NCBI GenBank assembly: GCA_964513095.1
Contig: CAZELH010000029.1
Span: 1 to 10,628 of the forward strand
DNA from: JBDKGD01 sp964513095
GTDB lineage: Bacteria > Patescibacteriota > Minisyncoccia > UBA6257 > 2-01-FULL-56-20
Reading direction: 5' to 3'
Length of the DNA stretch: 10,628 bases
Numbering within the stretch: position 1 is the first letter of the stretch; the number at the start of each line of letters is the position of its first letter. Below, in pieces: positions 1 through 7,186 of this stretch. The translations under genes were made by a program, and so were the position numbers. Below the pieces are notes generated by a model that was given only the letters and a program-made list of their open reading frames with translations, did no database searches and had not been told where the DNA came from.

Positions 1-20
1 TTCGAGCAAGCCCTTCTTTT

Positions 21-398
21 TTACCAAATCGCGGTGTCGGATTTTTTCCAATTCAATACAACAGACCTTCCTTCGGGATCATGAACAATCAGTGATTCCG
101 GTGAAGGTCCATTGAAAATTAACGTGTGATTGATATTCGGATACTCTCCGGTGATTGCGTCCGATAAATCAGCAAGATTTTGATGAGTCGTAAATTCAAG
201 TCGGTTTCTCCCAACATCACTTGCTGATTGTGTAGGATACAGCTCAAAAACAACACTATTCGGCGACTTACACGAGTAGTGAATCGGGCCATCGCCATGT
301 TTTTCTCGTACAAACTCCAGACCGAGTATCTCGTAGAATTTTTTCAATTCTTTAATTTTTTGAGTTCTTAGTACAATCAAAGAAAGATTCGTCGCCAT
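21..398 (-). CDS. VOC-fold (glyoxalase/bleomycin-resistance type) protein
   Basis: Predicted 125-aa single-domain protein of the vicinal oxygen chelate superfamily, which includes glyoxalase I, dioxygenases and drug-binding proteins. Visible hallmarks are the early FYEILGLEF segment (about residues 21-29), histidines at about 34 and 40, an acidic FELYP strand near 51-55, and the closing HDPEGRSVVL strand near 106-115. One VOC module of this size normally acts as a dimer. The longer reading frame could start at 446, but the ATG at 398 is preferred: AAGGAG lies at 405-410 with good spacing, and the domain begins there. It starts 10 bases after the stop of the upstream gene on the same strand, and its SD overlaps that stop, so the two are probably translationally coupled. 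The substrate cannot be told from sequence; a metal-dependent enzyme or a binding protein are both possible. Confidence 0.8.
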   Translation of the reverse strand: MATNLSLIVLRTQKIKELKKFYEILGLEFVREKHGDGPIHYSCKSPNSVVFELYPTQSASDVGRNRLEFTTHQNLADLSDAITGEYPNINHTLIFNGPSPESLIVHDPEGRSVVLNWKKSDTAIW

Positions 399-408
399 TT
401 TTTTCTCC

Positions 409-930
409 TTAAGAAATCGGTTCAATGGTTTTGGTGGTTGTTTCAAGAGCGCTGAAAAGAACTGTTTTCAGCGCTTCATTTTTGCAAACAGCGCTGTTTG
501 ATGTAATCCATTTTTTCAAAAACTCCTCTTGAAGCATTTGGGGGAGGTATTGTGTAGGGATTTTATCTTCCAAAAGAGCCAAGGCTTTTTCTGCTGCGTC
601 ATTTCGAATGCGTTCCAATACTGTTGGATCAAAAGATGTCAAAATATGTGCACGACATTCGTGGAATTTTTTTAAGTTTTGCATAATTCCAAAAACGACT
701 TCAAAAACGAGATAGTAGAAATCGGACGGGGTTTCGTAATGAATGTGTATGAATATTTTTAATTCGCCATATTCCGGGCAGTGTAAAAATGCGGGTATGC
801 AGAGACCTTCCACACTTTTTAATTCATACCCACTTTTATCATTTTTCAGTACGATGATGTGAATAGGAACCCCATCTTCACGAATAACACCCCGTGTTCC
901 AGTTGGATTGATTTGTGCGATCCGCTCCAT
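409..930 (-). CDS. Uncharacterised 173-aa soluble protein
   Basis: Not recognised. The start at 930 is well supported by AGGAGGT at 934-940. The protein has no signal peptide or membrane segment. The N-terminal half looks beta-rich: VPIHIIVLKN near 21-30, a Cys-containing GLCIPAFLHCPEYGE stretch near 42-56, then alternating hydrophobic and aromatic residues in IFIHIHYETPSDFYYLVFEV near 59-78. The C-terminal half (about residues 100-173) looks helical and charged. Three cysteines (near 44, 51 and 92) and several histidines are present but show no clear metal motif. It is the first gene of a two-gene unit with the VOC protein and is divergent from dnaG. A partner role with the VOC protein is conceivable from coupling alone, but no function can be assigned. 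Confidence 0.72.
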   Translation of the reverse strand: MERIAQINPTGTRGVIREDGVPIHIIVLKNDKSGYELKSVEGLCIPAFLHCPEYGELKIFIHIHYETPSDFYYLVFEVVFGIMQNLKKFHECRAHILTSFDPTVLERIRNDAAEKALALLEDKIPTQYLPQMLQEEFLKKWITSNSAVCKNEALKTVLFSALETTTKTIEPIS

Positions 931-1068
931 ATAACCTCCTGATCTAAAAAAATGCGTTGTCGTAAAGCAAGGCGCTTGCCCTGCGTGCTGGTTAAAACGG
1001 TATCCTATTTATGCGATTTTGTCTATGCGTCGCATCGACCGGCTCTTTTGATATACAATAGGGTATAC
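931..1068. promoter_or_regulatory. Divergent intergenic region with candidate dnaG -10 and inverted repeats
   Basis: For dnaG the best -10 candidate is TACAAT at 1054-1059, putting transcription start only a few bases before the ATG at 1069, so the mRNA may be nearly leaderless. No convincing -35 lies at standard distance. Palindromic elements: ATGCGTCGCAT at 1025-1035 with a further ATGCG at 1011-1015 (operator-like), and GCAAG-GCG-CTTGC at 967-979. The segment 975-987 (CTTGCCCTGCGTG) matches 12 of 13 bases of the repeat at 8710-8722 in this window, so part of the spacer looks like dispersed-repeat DNA. Confidence 0.35.
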
Positions 1069-2805
1069 ATGGCTGATTCAACCACTCATTTGATAAAAGA
1101 AAAACTCGATATTGTTGAGTTTTTAAAAGGGTATATTACGCTCGTTCCCGCGGGGCGTAATTTTAAGGCCATCTGTCCATTTCATACCGAAAAAACCCCC
1201 TCGATGAGCGTCTCGCCCGATCGAGGGACATGGCATTGTTTTGGGTGTGGCGCCGGAGGTGATATTTTCGAATTTTTAATGAAGTATGAGCATATCGAGT
1301 TTGCCGAGGCGCTAAAATTCTTATCCGAAAAAGCAGGAGTCCCGTTGGCGCGGGTGAATCCGGCAGAATATAAAGCCGCCGGCTTACTCTACGACATCAA
1401 CACCGCCGCCACCGAGTTTTTTAAAAAATCATTGAGTAGCACGCCAGTTGCGATGGAGTATCTTGTGGGGAGAGGATTAAAAAAAGAAACGATTGAAGAA
1501 TTTGAATTGGGGTGGGCGCCAAACGAGCCAGACTCCTTAACGGTGCATCTCATTCGTCAATTAGGAATGCGACCGCAAGATGTGACCGAAGCAGGGTTGG
1601 GATTTCTCTCGCAACGGGGATTGCATCTCGACCGGTTTCGTGGTCGGTTGATGTTTCCTATTCATAATCACTTGGGAAAAGTAGTCGGGTTCACGGGACG
1701 AATTTATCCACCACTCGATACAGGTCAACAAGGAAAATATGTAAACAGTCCCGAAACAGCGATTTTTAACAAATCAAAATTGTTATATGGATTTTATAAA
1801 ACAAAAGAAGCGATTCGTGAAAAAGAGTGCGCATTCGTAGTTGAGGGGCAGATGGATTTTTTGATGAGCTATCAAGCAGGCATCACCAATGGTGTTGCCT
1901 CATCTGGTACTGCCTTTACCACGCAACACCTCGGTGCGCTTTCAAAAGTGTGCAGTAAGTTGATTTTTAATTTTGATAGCGACGAGGCGGGGATTGCTGC
2001 TGGCGAACGAGCAGTTGACATGGCGCACGAAGCGGGATTTGAAGTTTTGATCTCGCGTCTACCTGATCCCTACAAAGATCCCGCCGAAGCAGTGGTGAAA
2101 GATCCAAAGATTCTCCAAGATGCGTATGCACATGCCACGCCGGCACTCCGCGTATTTTTAGAACGCTACGTTGGAATGAGACAATCATCTGATTATTTTG
2201 CGACAAATGGCGGTATAAAAAAATTGCGCACCCTTCTTTCTAAACTACGCCACATTCAAAGTGCGGTATCGATTGATACATGGCTCAACGAAATAGCACG
2301 TGCTACTGGTATTGCGGTGCATGTCCTGCGCGATGAATTACGTCAAATGGAAACAGAAGGGACGAGCACCCAGTCAAATGAAAGAAATATGTCAAACAAT
2401 CAAGAAGAACGAAGAGTGTCGCAGGCAATGCTCACGCGCCATCAACGACTCTCGTTCGAACTGCTTGTCGCCGCTCATCAACTTCAAGATTTTGGGGTGA
2501 TAGAGTCATCTCGCCCCCACCTCGCCTCTGGTTTTGAGATTGTCTATGATCTCTTGAAATCAAAAACATATACTCATGAAAAAAGAGATGTAGATGGGGC
2601 ACTTCAAGCCATTCTCATGTCTTCTGAAAGCTACGGAAAAGATGATCTGGGCAGTATTATGATTCATCTAGAGCGGGAATATGTTAGGGCGCGGCGCCAA
2701 GAGCTCATAGATAAAGTACGTCAGGCCGAAATTGTAGGGGATGAGTCTACCGCACAAAAAGCCCTACATGAATTGGCGAGCCTGCCACACGGAAACGAGG
2801 GTTGA
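1069..2805 (+). CDS. dnaG: DNA primase DnaG
   Basis: Synthesises RNA primers for chromosome replication in the cytoplasm, working with the replicative helicase. Domains in order over 578 aa: N-terminal CHC2 zinc finger with ligands C36, H39, C57 and C60 (CPFH and CFGC); the catalytic core with GFTGR and KYVNSPET near 207-230; the TOPRIM metal site with VVEGQMD (E259) and FDSDEAG (D303, D305), then DPYKDPAEA near 333-341; and a less conserved C-terminal helicase-binding region after about 450. Length is typical (about 580-600 aa). The frame is open back to an ATG at 952, but homology starts at MADSTTHLIKEKLDIVEFLK and the upstream part is repeat-like, so 1069 is chosen. Only a weak AGGG precedes it. 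Followed by rpoD on the same strand, whose promoter overlaps the dnaG stop. Confidence 0.97.
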   Translation: MADSTTHLIKEKLDIVEFLKGYITLVPAGRNFKAICPFHTEKTPSMSVSPDRGTWHCFGCGAGGDIFEFLMKYEHIEFAEALKFLSEKAGVPLARVNPAEYKAAGLLYDINTAATEFFKKSLSSTPVAMEYLVGRGLKKETIEEFELGWAPNEPDSLTVHLIRQLGMRPQDVTEAGLGFLSQRGLHLDRFRGRLMFPIHNHLGKVVGFTGRIYPPLDTGQQGKYVNSPETAIFNKSKLLYGFYKTKEAIREKECAFVVEGQMDFLMSYQAGITNGVASSGTAFTTQHLGALSKVCSKLIFNFDSDEAGIAAGERAVDMAHEAGFEVLISRLPDPYKDPAEAVVKDPKILQDAYAHATPALRVFLERYVGMRQSSDYFATNGGIKKLRTLLSKLRHIQSAVSIDTWLNEIARATGIAVHVLRDELRQMETEGTSTQSNERNMSNNQEERRVSQAMLTRHQRLSFELLVAAHQLQDFGVIESSRPHLASGFEIVYDLLKSKTYTHEKRDVDGALQAILMSSESYGKDDLGSIMIHLEREYVRARRQELIDKVRQAEIVGDESTAQKALHELASLPHGNEG

Positions 2806-2829
2806 TTTTATTGAGTTTTTTAGTATAAT
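2802..2829 (+). promoter_or_regulatory. Promoter for rpoD (sigma70-type)
   Basis: TTGATT at 2802-2807, a 16-base spacer, and a perfect TATAAT at 2824-2829. The -35 overlaps the dnaG stop codon. Predicted transcription start is near 2836, giving an rpoD leader of about 110 bases that contains a small AGTGC/GCACT inverted repeat (2840-2858) and no Shine-Dalgarno. It would allow rpoD and alaS to be expressed independently of dnaG. Confidence 0.65.
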
Positions 2830-2946
2830 ATCGCTATACAGTGCGTTACTACAGCACTTGATCCCCTTATATTGTGTTAGTAAAGTTGGCAGAAGAATCT
2901 CTTTTTATAGATAGTCCCGTTTCCCATACTCACCCTTTTATTTTTT

Positions 2947-4284
2947 ATGAAGAAAAAATTAGTAAAGAAAAGTAGTAAAAAAACTATTTCTTTAAAAAAG
3001 ACCGTTAAAAAAACAGCGATAAAGAAAGTAAAAAAACAAAAAAAGAGCCCCATAAAGACTAAGGTCAAAAAAGGAGGTGCTCATAAACTGGCAAAACAGA
3101 GCAAAAAAACTCATCCAGTTAAAAAATCGAAGCCAGTAAAAAAAGAAGCGGTAAAAAAACCAAAAAAGAAAGCAACTGTTGAGCAGGTCGCCGCATCGTC
3201 GGCAATCAACGAACAGGCATTAACGGAACTCATCGCTCGGGGCAAACCGCGCGGATTCGTTACCGACAATGAATTATTGTTTGCGTTTCCTCACATTGAA
3301 GAGGATATAGAGTTTTTGGAGCAGGTATACGAGCGCTTAGAAAAGGCTGGTTTGAAAGTATTAGAAACAGGCAGTCTTATCACGCCAAATTCAACCGATG
3401 AAGTGAGCGCAAAGGAACTGGAAACCGCGCTCCATTTTGATGGCGATGTTCCGGATGCCGTACAAATGTATTTGAAAGAAATTGGAAAAACAGCGCTCTT
3501 AACCAAAGATGAAGAACGCGATCTTGCTCGTCGTGCTGAAAAAGCAGATGAAGAAGCGCGCCAGAAACTTATTCGCGCAAACTTGCGTCTCGTGGTATCT
3601 ATCGCCAAACGGTATATTAATCGCACCCCACACCTTGGAATTCTTGACCTCATCCAAGAAGGAAACATTGGATTGTCTCGCGCAGTAGATAAATTTGATT
3701 ATCGCAAAGGATTTAAATTTTCAACCTACGCCACATGGTGGATTCGTCAGGCCATTAATCGCGCCTTGGCCGATCAATCCCGTACGGTGCGCATTCCAGT
3801 ACATATGGTTGAAGTGATTTCTAAATACACGCAAACTCGCCGCCAGTTAATGCAGGAGCTCGGTCGGGACCCATTGGCGGAAGAAATTGCCGCGGAAATG
3901 GGAATAGATGTGGAAAAAGTTCGGCACATTCAAAAAATCTCCCAAGAAGTGCTTTCTATTGAGACACCAATTGGTGATGAAGAAGACTCCGTGCTCGGTG
4001 ATTTCATCGAAGACAAGACCAACCCACGTCCAGATCAGTTGGCGGCACGGGCATACTTGCGAGATTTAATCGCTGAAATTCTTTCTGATTTATCAGATCG
4101 CGAACAAAAGATTTTGCGAATGCGCTTTGGCTTGGAAGATGGCGTCAGTCACACCTTGGAAGAAGTGGGAAAGGTGTTCGGAGTAACGCGCGAGCGTATT
4201 CGTCAGATTGAAGCAAAGGCGCTCGAGCGAATTCGTGAACACGGAAAAGCAAAATCGCTCGAAGGATTCGATAATTTGTTGTAA
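2947..4284 (+). CDS. rpoD: Primary RNA polymerase sigma factor (sigma70/SigA) with Lys-rich N-terminal tail
   Basis: Directs RNA polymerase to housekeeping promoters. Over 445 aa: residues 1-76 are an extremely basic low-complexity tail (35 lysines in the first 75, mostly KK pairs spaced by A/T/V/S/P); about 85-140 resembles region 1.1; region 1.2 near 168-200 (DAVQMYLKEIGKTALLTKDE); regions 2.1-2.4 near 206-280 with NLRLVVSIAKRY, the core-binding DLIQEGNIGL, and FSTYATWWIRQAI for -10 recognition; region 3 near 287-360; region 4 near 375-433 with helix-turn-helix VGKVFGVTRERIRQIEAKAL for -35 recognition. The ATG at 2947 has no SD. An AAGGAGG occurs inside the tail (about 3069-3075), but no usable start codon follows it, so the tail appears to be translated. 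The stop is 11 bases before alaS. Confidence 0.96.
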   Translation: MKKKLVKKSSKKTISLKKTVKKTAIKKVKKQKKSPIKTKVKKGGAHKLAKQSKKTHPVKKSKPVKKEAVKKPKKKATVEQVAASSAINEQALTELIARGKPRGFVTDNELLFAFPHIEEDIEFLEQVYERLEKAGLKVLETGSLITPNSTDEVSAKELETALHFDGDVPDAVQMYLKEIGKTALLTKDEERDLARRAEKADEEARQKLIRANLRLVVSIAKRYINRTPHLGILDLIQEGNIGLSRAVDKFDYRKGFKFSTYATWWIRQAINRALADQSRTVRIPVHMVEVISKYTQTRRQLMQELGRDPLAEEIAAEMGIDVEKVRHIQKISQEVLSIETPIGDEEDSVLGDFIEDKTNPRPDQLAARAYLRDLIAEILSDLSDREQKILRMRFGLEDGVSHTLEEVGKVFGVTRERIRQIEAKALERIREHGKAKSLEGFDNLL

Positions 4285-4295
4285 AAAACGTACCA

Positions 4296-6194
4296 ATGCG
4301 TTCATCTGAAGTTCGAAAAAAATATCTCGATTTTTTTGAAAAAAGGGGACACGTCGTTATCACGTCATCCTCGCTTATTCCCGAAGGCGACGCCACTACT
4401 CTGTTCACCGGCTCAGGAATGCAGCCATTATTGCCGTACTTATTAGGAAAAACGCATCCGGATGGCCGTCGGTTAACTGATTCACAAAAAAGTTTTCGAG
4501 CAGAAGATATTGAAGAAGTGGGAGATAACCGCCATACCACATTCTTTGAAATGTTGGGCAACTGGTCGTTGGGTGATTATTTCAAAAAAGAACAGTTGGG
4601 GTGGTTTTTTGAATTTTTAACCGACGAGATTGGCCTTGATCCTAAAAAACTCTACGTCACGGTATTTGCAGGAGACGACACATACGGTATTCCCCGTGAT
4701 GACGAAGCGGTTGCTATTTGGAAAGAATTGTTTGCGTCAAAAGGTATTACCGCTGAAGCGGTGGAATTAGGTACGGAAGAACGTGGCGGAGAAGTAGGAA
4801 TGCAATCAGGGCGTATTTTTTACTACGGCGCCAAAAAGAATTGGTGGAGCCGTTCGGGAACGCCGGAAAAAATGCCGGCGCGCGAACCGGGGGGTCCAGA
4901 CAGCGAAGTATTTTATGAATTCGAAAACATTCCTCATGATGAAAAATTTGGAAAATACTGTCACCCAAACTGCGATTGTGGCAGGTATATGGAGATAGGG
5001 AATTCAGTATTTATGGAGTATGTGAAAACCGAAAGTGGCTCATTCGAAAAATTAGCACAACGTAACGTGGATTTTGGCGGTGGATTGGAGCGTATCACCG
5101 CCGCTTCAATAAATAATGCCGATGTATTTACGATTGATTCGTTGGGAGCGTTGGCGGAAATTGTTCGCGAAAATGCTCCTCATATTGCAACGCAGTCGGT
5201 GCGGATCATCGCCGACCATGTTCGCGCCGCGGTATTTTTGATTAACGATGGCGTTACTCCTTCAAATAAAGATAGAGGGTATTTGTTGCGCCGATTGATT
5301 CGTCGCGCAGTCATGCACGGAGCATATTTGGTGTCTCCTGCGTTTTTAAAATTCAACGAATTAGCAGAAAAGACGATTGAGATATATGCCGACGCGTATC
5401 CGCAACTCCAAGAACACAAAGAACACATTATTGCGACGTTTGCGAAAGAAGAGCAGGCATTTTCAAAAACATATCACGCGGGGATTGTAGAGTTTGAGCG
5501 GATTTCAAAAGCAAATACGCACATTTCCGGCTCCGATGCATTCTTGCTTTCCGCAAGCTATGGATTTCCAATTGAATTAACACAAGAGCTTGCTGGCAAG
5601 AAAAATATATCTGTAGATAGAGACGCCTATGAAAAAGAAGTAGAGCATCATCGCGAACTATCAAAAGCAGGTGCTCAAAAGAAATTTGGTGGGCATGGAC
5701 TCATTTTGGATACCGGTGAGTTAAAGGCAGCCAATGAAGAGGAGTTGAAAATTGTAACCAGACTGCACACTACCACGCATTTGCTTCACCAAGCGCTCCG
5801 ACGAGTATTGGGTGAGTCAGTACATCAAGCGGGTTCAGATATCACCCCCGAGCGCACACGGTTTGATTTTACATTTGAAAGAAAATTAACACCTGAAGAA
5901 ATTGCCAAAGTGGAAACTATCGTAAATGAGGTTGTGGAAAAAGATCTACCAGTACAAAAAGTAGTGTTGCCAAAAAGCGAAGCAGAGCGTACTGGCGCGT
6001 TATTTTTCTTCAAAGAAAAATACCCCGATCCAGTGAATGTATATTTTGTTGGCAACACCATTGAAGATGCCTTTAGTAAAGAATTTTGCGGTGGCCCTCA
6101 CGTCACCCATACCGGCGAAATCGGAAAGATTAAGATTATAAAAGAAGAAGCGGTTGCTGCTGGCGTCCGCCGCCTCCGCGCAGTAGTGGAGTAA
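4296..6194 (+). CDS. alaS: Alanyl-tRNA synthetase, compact form without beta-barrel and C-Ala domain
   Basis: Charges tRNA-Ala in the cytoplasm and clears mischarged Ser/Gly-tRNA. The class II catalytic core is at about 1-260: TGSGMQPLLPYLLG near 38-51, motif 2 RAEDIEEVGDNRHTTFFEML near 68-87, CDCGRYMEIGNSVFMEY near 226-242, motif 3 GGGLER at 261-266. The helical tRNA-recognition part follows to about 465. The editing (SAD) domain keeps its zinc ligands HTTTH (491-495) and CGGPH (598-602). Only about 26 residues separate KFGG (463-466) from HTTTH, whereas typical bacterial enzymes have a beta-barrel of roughly 80-100 residues there. The protein ends at GVRRLRAVVE, so the coiled coil and C-terminal C-Ala (DHHA1) domain are absent: 632 aa against about 875 in E. 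coli. No SD; 11 bases after rpoD, probably co-transcribed. Confidence 0.96.
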   Translation: MRSSEVRKKYLDFFEKRGHVVITSSSLIPEGDATTLFTGSGMQPLLPYLLGKTHPDGRRLTDSQKSFRAEDIEEVGDNRHTTFFEMLGNWSLGDYFKKEQLGWFFEFLTDEIGLDPKKLYVTVFAGDDTYGIPRDDEAVAIWKELFASKGITAEAVELGTEERGGEVGMQSGRIFYYGAKKNWWSRSGTPEKMPAREPGGPDSEVFYEFENIPHDEKFGKYCHPNCDCGRYMEIGNSVFMEYVKTESGSFEKLAQRNVDFGGGLERITAASINNADVFTIDSLGALAEIVRENAPHIATQSVRIIADHVRAAVFLINDGVTPSNKDRGYLLRRLIRRAVMHGAYLVSPAFLKFNELAEKTIEIYADAYPQLQEHKEHIIATFAKEEQAFSKTYHAGIVEFERISKANTHISGSDAFLLSASYGFPIELTQELAGKKNISVDRDAYEKEVEHHRELSKAGAQKKFGGHGLILDTGELKAANEEELKIVTRLHTTTHLLHQALRRVLGESVHQAGSDITPERTRFDFTFERKLTPEEIAKVETIVNEVVEKDLPVQKVVLPKSEAERTGALFFFKEKYPDPVNVYFVGNTIEDAFSKEFCGGPHVTHTGEIGKIKIIKEEAVAAGVRRLRAVVE

Positions 6195-6198
6195 GAGA

Positions 6199-6249
6199 GG
6201 GTATAGGGTATAGCCAATAGTAAGAAAATCCGCCATCCGCCAACTGGCG
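6199..6249. repeat. Short intergenic repeats after alaS
   Basis: A 7-base unit GGGTATA is iterated twice at 6199-6213, and CGCCA-AC-TGGCG forms an inverted repeat at 6238-6249 preceded by a second CCGCC. The TCCGCC...GGCG core resembles the palindrome at 8578-8593, suggesting one family. The sequence then enters the assembly gap. No T-tract terminator for alaS is visible before the gap. Confidence 0.5.
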
Positions 6250-6253
6250 AATC

Positions 6254-6353
6254 NNNNNNNNNNNNNNNNNNNNNNNNNNNNNNNNNNNNNNNNNNNNNNN
6301 NNNNNNNNNNNNNNNNNNNNNNNNNNNNNNNNNNNNNNNNNNNNNNNNNNNNN
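6254..6353. other. Assembly gap of exactly 100 N
   Basis: One hundred unresolved bases, a conventional scaffold spacer rather than a measured length. It begins four bases after a palindromic repeat, consistent with an assembler breaking at dispersed repeats. The true distance and even the adjacency of alaS and the GtrA-like gene are therefore uncertain. Confidence 0.97.
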
Positions 6354-6371
6354 TGGCTAGTCTCTATTTTG

Positions 6372-6377
6372 TATACT
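6372..6377 (+). promoter_or_regulatory. -10-like box upstream of GtrA-like gene
   Basis: TATACT at 6372-6377 lies nine bases before the ATG at 6386, so transcription would start within a few bases of the start codon. There is no SD, fitting a leaderless transcript. A -35 would fall in or near the N gap and cannot be judged. Confidence 0.35.
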
Positions 6378-6385
6378 TATACCAT

Positions 6386-7009
6386 ATGAACAAACGAGAT
6401 TTTTATTTTATTAGTAGTATCGGTGCGTTGGTGGGATTGTTGGCTCAGCCAGTTCTTCATACGGTGGTGGCGAATGTATTACACCGTCCAGCCGATTTTT
6501 TAACATCGGTATTGGTATGGTTGGTTTTTTTTATCGGTGCGCCAGTAGCATTATATATTTGCTCGTTCTTGAATCGATTCGTGTCAGTGGCATATCAGTT
6601 CGGTAAATTTGCAGCAACGGGAGTATTAAATACTTTTGTTGATTTGGGCATTTTCAATGTGCTCGCATCTCCTATTCTTTCTAAGGGATTAATTTTGACC
6701 GACGGTCAGTTCACCGGCTTTAAAACAATTTCGTTTATCGCAGCAACAGCAAACAGTTATTTTTGGAATTCCCGATGGACATTTTCAAATGGTGCGCGGT
6801 CTGCTGGCAACCCACTTTCTTTTTATATTGTTTCATTTGTAGGTTTTTTGGTAAATGTTGCGGTTGCATACAGCGCGAACATTCTTTTATTGAAAATACA
6901 TTTTGCTTCAGGAATTGCAGCGAATCTAAGCGTAATGTGCGCGGTAATTGCATCACTTATTTTTAATTTTGTTGGATATAAATATTTTGTATTTCAAAAA
7001 AATAAATAG
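6386..7009 (+). CDS. GtrA-family polytopic membrane protein
   Basis: 207-aa inner-membrane protein. The GtrA-like domain occupies about residues 71-204: QFGKFAATGVLNTFVDLGIF at 71-90, an ISFIAATANSYFWNSRWTFS stretch near 115-134, and the closing SLIFNFVGYKYFVF near 190-203. About six hydrophobic helices are visible (near 8-30, 38-62, 75-95, 112-128, 145-168 and 178-200), the first two forming an N-terminal extension to the usual four-helix domain. Family members are linked to flipping or transferring polyprenyl-linked sugars during cell-surface polysaccharide or teichoic-acid decoration. No glycosyltransferase neighbour is visible here, so the substrate is unknown. Stands alone after the assembly gap. 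No clear GC-rich terminator follows; only an A/T stem is possible between 6997-7006 and 7033-7042. Confidence 0.85.
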   Translation: MNKRDFYFISSIGALVGLLAQPVLHTVVANVLHRPADFLTSVLVWLVFFIGAPVALYICSFLNRFVSVAYQFGKFAATGVLNTFVDLGIFNVLASPILSKGLILTDGQFTGFKTISFIAATANSYFWNSRWTFSNGARSAGNPLSFYIVSFVGFLVNVAVAYSANILLLKIHFASGIAANLSVMCAVIASLIFNFVGYKYFVFQKNK

Positions 7010-7040
7010 AAAATAGTTTATGCACACATTTTTTTATTTT

Positions 7041-7068
7041 TTGAAAAATTATTTGTGTATACTATATA
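7041..7068 (+). promoter_or_regulatory. Promoter for the 29-aa basic peptide unit
   Basis: TTGAAA at 7041-7046, 16-base spacer, TATATA at 7063-7068, in very AT-rich DNA. Predicted start near 7075 gives a leader of about 110 bases. A second -10-like TATAAA at 7173-7178, just before the ATG at 7187, could give a leaderless message instead. Confidence 0.5.
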
Positions 7069-7091
7069 TAGATGGAATGAAATTTCCATTT

Positions 7092-7158
7092 GTGTTGTAA
7101 AAATATTTGTTAAAAAAATTATTTTTCACAACACTCTTGAAGTGGTCGATTCTTCAAG
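7092..7158 (+). promoter_or_regulatory. Structured 5' leader: two consecutive hairpins
   Basis: Hairpin 1 pairs GTGTTGTAAAAATA (7092-7105) with TATTTTTCACAACAC (7120-7134), 14 pairs with one bulged C and a 14-base loop. Hairpin 2 pairs CTTGAAG (7136-7142) with CTTCAAG (7152-7158) across a 9-base loop. Both lie between the promoter and the 29-codon gene. Neither is followed by a T-tract, so they are not intrinsic terminators. mRNA stabilisation, protein binding, or a small RNA sharing the transcript are all possible; no known riboswitch is recognised. Confidence 0.45.
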
Positions 7159-7186
7159 GCATATAAATTATCTATAAAATACTTCT

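Noticed and set aside
399..446. Longer start for the VOC protein at 446
   Set aside because: It would overlap the upstream gene, and the strong SD at 405-410 fits the ATG at 398.
952..1068. In-frame N-terminal extension of dnaG from ATG 952
   Set aside because: The 39 extra residues have no primase homology, include repeat-like DNA, and the known DnaG N-terminus begins at 1069.
2877..3068. Minus-strand Phe/Val-rich frame opposite the start of rpoD
   Set aside because: It is the complement of AAA/AAG lysine codons in the sigma-factor tail, with no independent signals.
3291..3668. Minus-strand frame within rpoD, and similar ones within alaS, dnaG and miaA
   Set aside because: Antisense shadows of strongly conserved genes, with no family resemblance.
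6997..7042. A/T-only stem after the GtrA-like gene as a terminator
   Set aside because: Ten A-U pairs with a long loop and overlap with the next promoter; too weak to call.
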